A DNA stretch of 64,000 nt from Apodemus sylvaticus (Eukaryota > Chordata > Mammalia > Rodentia > Muridae). Positions 12,201 to 24,200 of the stretch are shown here, in pieces. Where the stretch lies: contig NC_067473.1 in the NCBI RefSeq assembly GCF_947179515.1, forward strand, positions 125,595,259-125,659,258, written 5' to 3'. The notes under the pieces are model-generated. The model did not search any database, was not told where the DNA came from, and worked only from the letters and a program-made list of their open reading frames with translations. Both the position numbers and the translations under genes were made by a program. Every line of letters begins with the position of its first letter. Position 1 is the first letter of the stretch.

Positions 12201-15200
12201 CATGCTAACTTCCTAGAATGTGTAAGGTGGCCGTTTCTGTTTCTCAGAAACAAGTGGGAGACATCGAGCAGTTTGAACATCAGATTTCCTACCAAGGATT
12301 CTTTCTCATGAACAGTGGGTAGTTCTGAGGGGATTGCTGTAATGCCCAGTGTGGCACGGTCACCAACTAGGGATTGGGACTCGTGCAAACACAGACTGCC
12401 CTACACAGGACAGAGGAAGGAAGCCATATACTACTGAACTTCAGAAAGCCCAAACCAGTTAATGAATGACTGGCTGCAAAAGTGTGGTCTTTTCTGTGAC
12501 TAGGGTGCTCTCTGTACAACCCTGATTCCACCCAGGGAGCCAGTGCATCAAGACTCAGCAAGCCTGCTTTGGGAACTAATGTGGTGGGAGGTAGAGGAAC
12601 TTGTCTCACCTCTAGCAGGCATAATTCAAAAGAAAAAGGTTGGACAAGTGGCCTGGGGCACCCCGGCTGCTAGACGAGCCATAACTAGCACTGTTCAGGA
12701 GAGATCCTGAAGTCTGAGGCCAGAGGGAGCCACTGACAGCCACAGGACACACATCCCCACTGCTGCTCAGAGCGACCACACAGATCTCAGCAGTCTTCTC
12801 ACTCTTGGGTCCCATCTCCTTAGCTATATGGCTATGCTAGTCCTGTCAGAGCTAGCCTATGTGAGTTTCAGCTGTTGAGCGTTCTCTGTGCTCTTTGTAA
12901 CTAAACTTGGGTCCTGACCACTCCTGGTCAAAAAGATGGCTGAATCTATGCTCCAACAATGGGGAGGAAATGGGCTCTCACCAGTGCACATTTCAGTGGT
13001 TTGGACAAATAGCAAGAGTGCAAGTCAACATCGAGGAATTATTTTTACTACAGTGGCTGTTCTCCTGAGACCTGTTCTTCCTGTGTTTAACCTCTCATTC
13101 TTAGAGCTGGAAAGAAACACACATTGAAACCCCATCCTCATGTACGCATTCACAGCCAAACCTTTCTGAAAAGATCAGAACTATCTCACTGTAACCAATT
13201 ATTTAGATTTGTAGCTAAACCTACTCCCTTCTAATTAAATATGTGTACTTCAAGAACCACAGAATGAGGCACTGTAAATACATGTGGTTTCCGTGGGAAA
13301 TAAATTGCACCCAGCAGCTGATCTGTAACCATGGACTACATTAACTAGGGTCACAGGAATGAGTCTCAGAATGGGAAGTTCTTCCTGGCCTCTTTGCCCT
13401 TCATCAAAAACAAAAACCTCAAGGATAATCTTACCACACACAAAGCTGTCGGGCAGCACTGAGAAAATGCTCTGGCCCTTCAGTGACTCTGGATGGGCAC
13501 AGGTGGCTGTCACAAAGGCCTGTAGCATCCTACCCACCAGCCATGGGGGCAGCCACTTGAGCTGGCAGTCACACAGGAAGCTCTCACTGCTGATGTGGCT
13601 GAAAGAGAAACAAGAGGTGACTATTTAACAGACCATAAAGGAGGGCTCTTTGAAAAACCTCACAGCTAATCAGCTTAGAAGGCAGGACATCAAGTTCCAA
13701 ATGGAATGTTTTCCCTCAATGATCAGGAACAGCTCATGCACCCTCCATGCAGATTTGAATAGAATATGGCTTCTGAGGTAAAACCCAAGATGCTACACGT
13801 CAAACTAGCCCCCAGGAGGTACTGAGAATGCTGTTCTGAAGACCACAATTAGAACAGTACCACCCATGTCCTCAGGGGGCCAAAGCTCCTGTCACCCTGG
13901 GGATACCTCTAACCTACTGCGACATTGGATACACTCTGTATGTGAAGGGCACTACCCACAACTGGCTCTCCACGTTTTCAAAAGTCATATGGAACAGCCA
14001 AACAGAAGCAGACTTTACCTATATTCTGCAACAAATCCCCCAAAATCATTTCCTACCTGGTTGTTACCTTTTTAATTTGGTAAAAGTGCAGTTAAAATTG
14101 TTTTACCTTCTAACCTGGTGCCTCACCAGTTTCCCTTCCTCTTGCCTGTGTCTACCTTCACACCGGCATTACTGGGAGGGTAGCAGAATTCGGCCCCACC
14201 TCCGACACTGTGCTCACAAGTTAACTGCTGCAGTTCAGCAAACATGAGAATGCTCAACTTTGGTTTTTAGAGACTCCAACCAAAACAGAACATTTCCATT
14301 TTTCAGCAACTGGGGTTAAACTTCCAAACAGAACTCAAAATGGCCGTCCTAGCAGGCATTTCTTCTCCAAGAGTCACTTGGGCAGTGACCCAACATCCAG
14401 CTGCCTTGATTCGAAAAGACCTGGAGTCCTGAGTTAACTAGTGACCCAGACATATCCAAGGACAAGAACAAGAAAGGAAACGTGTGGGCTTTGAGTCCTG
14501 AACTGCCTGTGATATGCAGTGACAAAGGGAGCACACGTGTATTTAGAAATTCCAAGCACAGCTTCCTCCCATACCAACAAATGAACTAGCTTTCTGTTTC
14601 CTCCCTCTTGATTTCTAATGTCAGACTGGTGAAGGACAGGAGAGACGAGCATCAACCCATGCTGACAACACAGTCAACCAATCCTCCCTCTCATCACCCA
14701 CCTGCAGTGTCTTCCAATCACTTTAAGAAATATGTTTCCAAAGACTCACTAATTTATCTCAAAGCATGAAAACGGGCCCTGGCCCCTCTGTGACAGCAGT
14801 ACCATACACGGCATTACACTTCCATTTGATGTGTAGGTGGTATTCAACTGAGAGATACCGGAGGGCTATCCTGCTGAGGAGCTACTGTGGTAGCAGAAGG
14901 CCATCCACACTACCCATGAGAGAGTCACCAATTCATACACCACACAAGGAGGCAACTGTCACAGCAATGAGTGCTATGTGGTGGTGGGCTGGCTATGTCA
15001 GTCCAGGTCAAGGGCCAGAGGAACTTTCCGCTGTCAGGTCCCCTCCCTCACCTCCTCATCAAAAGGACACTTGTGTGTGGTGGAGCACTACAGACAGGGA
15101 AAGGCCTAGAGAACAGGCCCAGGGCACTGCTGGGAGCTGTGACAGGGATATATTTAAATTTCAGCCACAGGAACATGCTGGGAGAAATAAATCTCACCAT

Positions 15201-18200
15201 AACCTTTAATCAGATATATGGACAAAGAATCAGGCTTTGTACCACATTCAGTGTATATACTGGGTTTAGTGCTAAGGTCTTTAGCGCTGAGTAAGAGATC
15301 AGGCTAGACACTGCAAAACCATGGGAACCAGGAATGGGAAAGTTTTCTTATGAGATGAGTACAAGGCTAAACGAGCACAGGGAATGAACAATTGGAACCA
15401 GACACCACGGGACCCCGCAGTTAGAGGCAAAGGCCAGGCGGTTGGATGGTGGGACCATGGGCTGCCTGGGCTCTGTAGATCCCAGTCTGTTCTTCACGCA
15501 GGCGGACTCCTCTGCCACCACTAATAGGCAGTGTTTTCAGTGACTCACGCCACCGACCTTCCCAGTGCTCCACTGGCTTACTCTGTACATTTTCAGGATT
15601 CCAACTCAAAGTGTGTTTCTAGTCAGTTTGTGGAAATTTACCCAAAAACTAAGGGCACAGAATGACCTGTGTGATCTGATGGATAAGAAAATGATGGAGC
15701 AAAGTGAACCTCTTTCTCCCATCAGAAGACTGGGCCCAGAACCAGTCACAGTTTGAGAACATACAACAGTTAAAGAAAGACCAGGCAAGAGACCCAGGCT
15801 GAGCCTCCACAAGCAGGCCAAGATACCCTGCCACTGTCCAAAAAACACCTTCAGAAAATCTCTCTTACATACAAAATAAACCTACAAGATCAAAACTGAT
15901 ATCCTTAAAAAGGTGATGATCCGTTCTATAGGAGACAATGGTATAGGACAGTAGACTCCGGCCTGCAGGCCCACTGTCTGTTTCTGTTGGTGTGGACTTA
16001 GCAGCACACAGCTGCACCCATTTGTCTATGTATTATTGCTGCTGTCTGCTGTAATAACATATTTGAGTAGTCATGACCCAGTGCCTGTGACCCAAAAAGT
16101 CCAAAACGTTTACCATGTCAGCATTTCTGAAGGAATTTGCCACCCCCATCCAGAGCTAAGTCCCATCGGGCATTTTGCTTTTAAAGGCAACTCATATCTA
16201 ACCTATACACGATCACAGCTATTACAGAAAATGAGCGCAATGCAATTACAGGTCTTGCTTATTCCCAAGTCCACTCATACCAATAAAGCTACGGGTTCCC
16301 GGGTACTCACAGCTCTTTAAGGTTCTTCATCTTTGCAAAGGCATCGAACTGGACAGACCTGATTGCATTCTCTCCAAGGTTCCTGAAACAGAACACAATA
16401 CTTTTTGACTAGGAACTGTGGGTGCTCGTCAAATGCATGGCCAAGTGAGGACACTCAGGGATTTTTTAGGCCAGCCCTGGGTCACAGATGACCCACAGGT
16501 GCTAGCCATACCCCATGTGCCAGATCCATTGGGAGAGGCTCTTGGTTCTCCTGTTGATGCCACCACACAGAATGACTTGGGACCAAGCCAACCATAAGAG
16601 CAGCCTTGACATTAGGTAGAAAACTGGGGGAGATTACCCAGCAGAATAGAGGCTTACTTTGATTCAAAGATAAAACTAAGAGCCAGGTACTAGAAGCATC
16701 CACTCCCAACTGCAGTATAAACATCTCAGGACTAGTGCTCCTTAATCAGTTCTAAGGTCCCATAGGCAAGCACCCCAGTAGAAAAGGTCCCAGCATGCAC
16801 TGAGAATAGGGAGCTGTTAAAGGGGGAGGGGTGTTGCCTGGATTTTCTAGAACAAAGTATTCTTATGAAAGCAGCAAGAGCTCAGGGACCCTTGAAGGAG
16901 TAATATAGGAGCATGGTAATATAGCCCAACAGGTGGGAGAAAGGTGTTTGTTGAAATACCAATCGCATTAACTGGGAGCACAGCAGCAGACTATATGCTC
17001 TGGGAGAGTTCCTGGCACAGGCAAAAGAAAGGCCAGAGTTGAGGCTGACTTATAATGAGAAGGAAGCAGATGGTGTTTCCAAACAGCTTGTTTCTCAGTT
17101 TACAAAGACGTGATTAAACTGCCAGCAGACTTCCCGGCAGCCATGTTTAGCAGGCCTGTGGCAGGCAGGGGCTGGCAGGGTACTTACAGGTGTTCCAGGC
17201 TTTCCAGCCCCGAGAATGCTCTCTTAGCCACAGATTTGATCTTGTTTCCAAACAGAGTTCTGTAGTTTCCAAACATCCAGGCCCAGGGCAGGTAGGTAGA
17301 AAGGGACCGAGAAGCAACAGAGAAAGAAGGCACACAATCAGGGCAGTGCTGCCTGACAAATGTCTGAAAGAGGCAGGTGCACTGCAGACCTGTGAGGGAA
17401 TTACAGGGCCGGAGTGCACAGGCTGCCCCACCCTGAAATGAAATACCTCTAGCTCTATTACATTTCATGGTGATGACAGACTGAAACTGCATGTTCCACC
17501 CAGTCTCAAGAGACCCCCTGTAGTGTCAAGTGTAAGTCACCATGGCCAGGCCATGCTGCCTGTCCTGGGACCACCCAAGGGGGTGGGGATTTTGTTAAGG
17601 GAGTGCCCTTGCAGGAAAAATAGGCTGGTTAGTGTTTTAGTGAGAAGCAGCAGGGTCAGAAGGCAGTGTAAACCAGGACTAAACTCTGCCATCCACTTCT
17701 GTGCACTGCACTGTGGGCATAAAGGGTCCTGACTAACCAGAAGAGAACAGGAAGAGGGCATCTGCCAAGATAGCCCCATAGCTCCTTGCATCTGCCAGCA
17801 TGCAGCTGTCCTTTACCTCGGGGCCTGCAGAGAGGCCCTGCACTGTGGCTTCTTGAGCAAGAGCCCAGAAGTTCATTAAATCCCAGGTAGCTGGAGCATC
17901 ATAGTACCTTTTCAGGGAACTGAAGTCTGCACCCTTAGGCTTGCAAGCACTGGACAGGACTCTTGCCCTTCTACTCCTGGCCTTAGCAGTGAGTACTCAG
18001 TTAAGATATTCTCGGGCAAGAGTGTTCCTTTTACTGGGTATGGAGCTCAGAGCTCCCACCCAGAGTGTGGCTGGGGGGTGGGGGGGAAGGGGACGACTAA
18101 AGGCAAAGTTCCTTCCTTTGTTATTGAGGACTCTGATGAGGTGTGCTAACTCAACACAAGAATGTGTCTGCTCAGGACAACCAAACGTGATGCTGGGTGA

Positions 18201-21200
18201 GCTCTGCCCCTTCAATGTTAATGTCCTCCAGGATTTTCTAACAGGCATGTTACACAGGCTGGAGGCCTGGGGATATCAGAATCAGCAAGTTCAGGCAGCA
18301 GTGTACAAGTGGACAGAGGAAGCTCCTGAACAAAGCCAGCCTGGCTCACCTCTTCCCAAGAGAGAGGGATTTCTTGTTGCGCATCCTAGCAAGAACCAGG
18401 GCTAAGATCTGGACTAGAGGCTACCTTCCACCTATGTCAGACTGACTCCCACCAGGGAAGACAAGTACTAGCCTGCTGGCAAAGACAAATGGGGGAGATG
18501 TCTGCAGACGTGAAGCTGCACCAGGGCCTAGCCATCACCCACCATGTGGCTGGAGCTTCAGACTAACTGTCAAGGCTCTGAAGGAACACAGGGCAGTGCC
18601 CCACATTCCAGAACAGCCTCCTACAATGCAAGGAACACAGACAGAGGTGCCAGTTCCACCTGCTCCCAAGGGCATTGCCAGAGCACACCATGAGTCCTGT
18701 TTCATTACAGATTCCTGCCCCAGGGGCCCAGGCAGTCAGTTCAGCCTTTAGACAAAACCTACTGTTTCCTGACTTTGTAGGGTGAAGGGCAAACAGCCAA
18801 TGGCCCTTCTATCTTCTCTCTCTCACAGGCAATCTGGGTGGACAAGAAAACAAATCTCATCCTGAAAATACTTCCACAAATCACAATTTGGAATTCTTAC
18901 TTTAAATAAACCAAATGCCAGGAGCCCAGTGACCATGTTCACTTTGGCTCCTTAGCCACAAAACGAGCAGCAAATAACAACAGCTCATGGGGCACTGAAC
19001 CCCAGTGTGTCTGTGAGTCTGCCAGCTCCTGCACTTACTCAGATCCCACAAGCAGGGCACCATGTGCTCCAGGACCTAGTAAAAACAAACTGAGCTGTTT
19101 AGTGAAATCTCCCATAAACTAGATCTAGGAAAAGCTGTGCCTTATTTCATCCATTAAATATTAGTCACGTTGACCTCTTTTACAGTGAGGGCAGGCTGTT
19201 ATTTCTAATGGTGACAACAGCAATAAAACAAATTCTCAAATTCTCAATTACACAGTGCCAATCATTCCACTGATAGGCTCACACAGGCCCTCCCCTCTCC
19301 TCGGCACACATCTGGGGTGCTGTGGGGTGGAGCACTCAAGCTAACAGATGTGATGGCTCCCTGGACTGGAAGGGTGCTCCAGGGAAGTGGTGGCTAGCCT
19401 GACCTTCCTGCTAAGGACTCAGATCAGACAGTGATCTCAGATGTCACGTTTTAAACCCTCTTACACATCTGGCCAGCCCAGCCAAAGGCTCCCCAAAGCC
19501 ACTTCAGTGTTTTGTACTAAAGCAAGCACAAAGGCACCATGGTGTGCACAGAGTGGGGAACGTGTCATGTATTCGTGTCCATGGAAGGAGCCACGGCATG
19601 GACAAGCCGTCCTCACAATGTGGAGTGCCCATGTGGGCAGGAAGCCAGCGCCCCACTGCTGTATACTCTACATATCTCCCTCCACCCGTGCCCTACACAG
19701 AACTCCCTCTTCCCCTCCTGAGCAGTGTCAGAGGTGGGCCAGGGCCGGGCAGGGGCTGTGGTGCTGGACTGCTGCTTCTACACAGATCACTTGATGCTCT
19801 CATGAAGTCCTTCTGTGAGCTCCAGACATGCCCCCTCCCTCAGGCTGGCCGTGGGCAGGCCAACTCCAGAAAGTATTCTGCAACTTGGCAAAGGAACAAG
19901 TATACCAGTTCAATATCCAGGTGTAAAAATCCGAGCCTGCCTCCTGCCAGGCCCTGGGCTATTTCCCTTCATCTGTCTTTCGAGCTCTAAAGGTTACATG
20001 ATGGAGCCTGCTCACAGACACGTGCCTACCACAGCAGTGGCCAAATTCTAGGAGGACAGGACAAAAACTCTCCAAACTGAATTCAAAGTAGCTATTACTA
20101 GTGCTCTCGATGATGGCTGCTTCTACTTCAGATTATAATTAACAACAAAAAGACTGACAAGAGCCTCAAAACTATCAAATTACTGAAAGGTATTTCACAC
20201 ATCTCTAGAACTTGAAGAAGTTCTATTCTCTCCTCTGTGCAGAGAATAAAACACAGAGGTGCTTTCAGATGGGCTGTGAACACCAAGGCCAGCAGCCCTA
20301 AGGACCAGCACAGGCTGACAGCATCAAGACTGTGAGAGTGCCTGTGAGCCACTGTGGACTCCTGACTGTGGTCCTCAGCCTCTTCTCTGCATACAGCAGA
20401 AGGCCTGCTGCTGGCCTCAGGAGTGAAATCCCCTGCATCCCAGAGTTTGCATAATTGCACACTCCAGTCTGAAATACTCACAGTTTGCTGAGGTTGTCGA
20501 GCCCTATAAAGGCACCGCTGGTATCCTCGATTGTACCTGAGATCTCATTATGGTCCAGGTCCCTAAGAAGAAAACAGAAGGCAGGTTTACCCTCCCTCTC
20601 TTGAGCTCTGGCTTTGCTCTGCACCACGAAGGGAGACCAGCCTCATACCTAGGCTGTCGGTAGGAGACCCTAAGCATGCAGGGACACCCCAGAGGACCCA
20701 GCATCATGGATCGCCATGAGAAGTATGGCCTGAGAATGCCCTTTTTTTCCTTTTTTGTATACTATCAGTATGACCTTGCTTCTGTTGCTTCCAACAAAAC
20801 CAACACACCTACCAACCAATCTAGCTGGGTTCAGGGAGGGAAACAGTAGAGACAGCACCAGAAGAAGCCAGGTTTGCACACACCTCTCCGAAGTAGACCT
20901 CTAGTCCAAGAGATTCCTAACAGTTCCCGTCTACTCTTATATTACCCACAGTCCTCTCTCTTGGGGTTCAACCAGGACACTGTGGAAGGCACTGATGTTC
21001 CACAGGCCAGCCTGTAAGCCTCGGGCCTGCGCCCTGCTCCACACGAGGCTTGTGGAGCACTGGACTCTGAGCCAGAGCACACATCTGGGTGCTGAGTCAA
21101 TCTTGTGACCCACTTGCCAGGACAGGAAGAAGGAGGCCAACTGCTTGGCCCCGGGCTGTTTGGAGAAGGTCAGAGTCAGCCTCCTCCCAGGCTCCCAAGA

Positions 21201-24200
21201 GCAGGTCACGTCGCCCAGCCTCACACCTGGCAGCCAGACCCCTCCTCTCACATTTGCTCTTTCCAATTTTTCAGAGCCACGGGCCCTGCACATCCCTTTC
21301 CAGAGTCCCTGCAGATATGGCCAAGCACTGAAAGGGATGTAACTCTTGGCTCTGGGAAGAGGCTGGGAAGCCACTGCCAGCTGGGAGCAGAGCTGGGACG
21401 AAAGTACACAATGCCTGCTCTGACCTTCACTTTCCAGCATGAAGCTAACAGAGAATGTGCTGCTGGAAAGGACCTCGCCTTTCAACGAGTCCCACCCTGT
21501 CATCTTTAGACTGAGTACAGCAGGGACCCAGACTGCGGCTTTGTGCGCCTGTCTTCCTGCTCCGGGCCTTGCCTGCCAAATTCTCCCTCTCTTTCTGGTC
21601 TGCTCAGCTTGAATGTTTCTGGCCTTTCTGTTCGGGCCTCGTAAGGGTTTATACACTGACTGTGGCTCGAACAGCTTGCATGGCATTAGCTCCCCGCAGT
21701 GACTCCCACCTGAAGCCCACTCTGCCAGGTACAAGTGCCAAGGCACAACGACAGGCACAGCGACAGGCACAGTGACAGGCTTGCTCCCTCAGAGGAAGTC
21801 CAGGCTGGAGAAGGAAGCTGCAGAAGCAGCTACCGCTGGCTATCTACAGGAGGCTGCATGCCCTTCTGGGGGCTTCAGGCTGAAGGCTACTAGGAGACTG
21901 CCTAGCGCGTACAAGTGAAAGGTTCTATTAAAAGTCCCAGAAAAGCACCCTCAGCAACTTGTAGCAGCCACACCCAACTGAAGGCTTCAAAGGACTTCTT
22001 CTTTATTACACCACTCCCAGAGGTATAGGCAAGGACCCAGGACCCTTCACTTCTCTCTCTCTTAGATATCAGATCTACTACAGAGCTTCAAAAATGAGCA
22101 GGAAAGTACTGACTTACAGAAAACAATACACAGGATTTAAAAACAGAAGTCAGGGCTGGGGGTGTGGCTCAGTAGAAGAAAACTTGCCCATCATATACAA
22201 AGCTCTGGGTTTGATCTACAGAAATATTAGAAAAAAATCTCAAAACTTACATCCAGGACTGGAGGCTCACATACCTGTAATCCTAGCACTTGAAGCAGGA
22301 GGATGGCCAGCCTCAGTATATGAGCTTGAGGCTAGCCTGAGCTAGAGACCCTGGTCTTTAAAAGCAAATGAACAAAACCACTACCCTCCCCTCTTAGAAA
22401 AATAAATGAGAAGTCTCAGAAGAATGGAGAAGAGAGACACAGGACTGTCTGAATGTTGCTGCAGATGCCCAGACCTACCCACCCCATCTTGCCAAGTGTT
22501 CTGAGAATTATTTGATAACCGTGATTTTTTTAAGGGTCATCCTGCGATAGGCACCACATGAGAAGGAAAGGATTTTTCTGCTCAGCAGTATTTTTGGTCC
22601 TAGGCCTTGTTCCTGCTGCAGGCCAGTTTCCAGTCCAGTTCTGAATAGAAGCCAGTGAGAGGCGATTTCAACAACACAAATGCTCTGCTGCATGCTCTCC
22701 CTTCTGGGGACCCCTTCATGCTTCACCCTCAAAAGCAAATCCTTACAAGACCCGCAGACTTTTGAGTCCCTTGAAGGCGCCTTCAGCAATGTGGCTGATG
22801 GCATTGTGACTGAGGCGCAGGATACTGAGGCTGCTCAACTCTGCCAGACTCTCCTCATCCAGCCGTGTGAGGTTGTTGAAGGACAGAATCCTAAGAAAGA
22901 AAGAGGAAGACAGATGTCACCACTGAGCTACATGGGTGCCCTATTCGCTCTCATCTTCAGCACTCATGCCACAACTGGCCTGCCCTCCCTGGAGACAGGA
23001 TACTGAACCACATCTGCAGGGATCCTGCTGTCAGAAGCCCATCAGGTCAGAGGTCACCTAGCTTGCTAACTAGACAATCATGCAAGCCATGAAACCAGAA
23101 CCACAAAGCTGAGGGCTACTGCTTACACACACTGTAAAAACCTGCCATACAACCCAAATCCCAGGCTTCAAGCCCCTCCACCGCATGTCTTGGTTTAGGA
23201 AATGAAGGGCCTATCTTGATGGAGACTCACACTGAGCAGAACCAGGAAGACAGTTCTGTACTGAGCAAGTGAGCCTCAGCTACACTTGCTGTATCGGCCA
23301 GCAGAGGGCACCATGAGCCACTGCCAGGGACAGCCACACCATGGGAAGATCTGGACACTAAAGGCGGGCTGTGACTTCTATATGCCTCAACCAGATCAGG
23401 CGCCAAAGCATACCCTTTGCTAGAACCAAACCCCCTTCCCAGCACTACTGCTGCAGGTGTGCACAGCACTGGGTTGGTCATGTAACACTAGTTATCTATG
23501 GTTGGAAATGTTAAGTCTGGACTGGTACAAAAAGAAGGAAAATGGAATTGGCTAAAGATTAATGAAGTTTTAAAGGTGACAGTGAACATACTCTGTCCCT
23601 ATTAAAAGAAATATGTCATAGTGTCTATCAGTTGCAGAGACCTAGCAGAAGACCAAAGTTACACTCTCCCCTGCAATTAAAGAATTTAACTGAAAGGAAG
23701 GGCAAGACCACACTTGCCTATATCTGACTCTGAGGGTTTTTACTATGGAGAAATCACTAGGACTGGTCTAGTGTACTTAGGTGAACCTTCCCTTTCCCTT
23801 CCTCTAAATGGCCCAAGAGACAGTGTCATGTTGCCCACCATGCAGAAAGGGGAGGAAGGAGCTCAGGGGCTGCCTGGGAGTTCTACTTTCCCATGAGCCC
23901 TAACTCGAGGGGCTCACACCTGGGGGTTCTACCTTCCCATGAGCCCTAACTCGAGGGGCTCACACCTGGGAGTTCTACCTTCCCATGAGCCCTAACTCGA
24001 GGGACTCACACCTTTCTGGTGTGTTCCAGAAGACTGTCCTTACTTGGGAACAACAGTGAACACCCTCAAGGCCTCTCCCTTCTCTACAACTCCTAGCCCT
24101 TGGTTAAAGCCACAGGCAGTGGGCAACAGGAGCATCTCTAGGTAGCAAGAAGCTAAACTCAGAGAATGAACACTAACACAGAATCTAAGAGAAGTGAGTA

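Larger units (their letters stand above)
8723..13434 (-). other. Lrig1: Lrig1 intron between exons 12 and 13
   Basis: Intron of 4.7 kb holding a (GGGA)n tract, poly(A) and poly(T) runs near 10,072 and 10,118, a B4/RSINE-like fragment and an old L1 piece at about 11.05-12.09 kb. The region 9.9-10.2 kb also looks L1/HAL1-like, but weakly. Confidence 0.75.

Noticed and set aside
14766..15294. Overlapping + strand frames of 147 and 107 codons
   Set aside because: Two unrelated frames overlap each other in an intron, and neither resembles a known protein.
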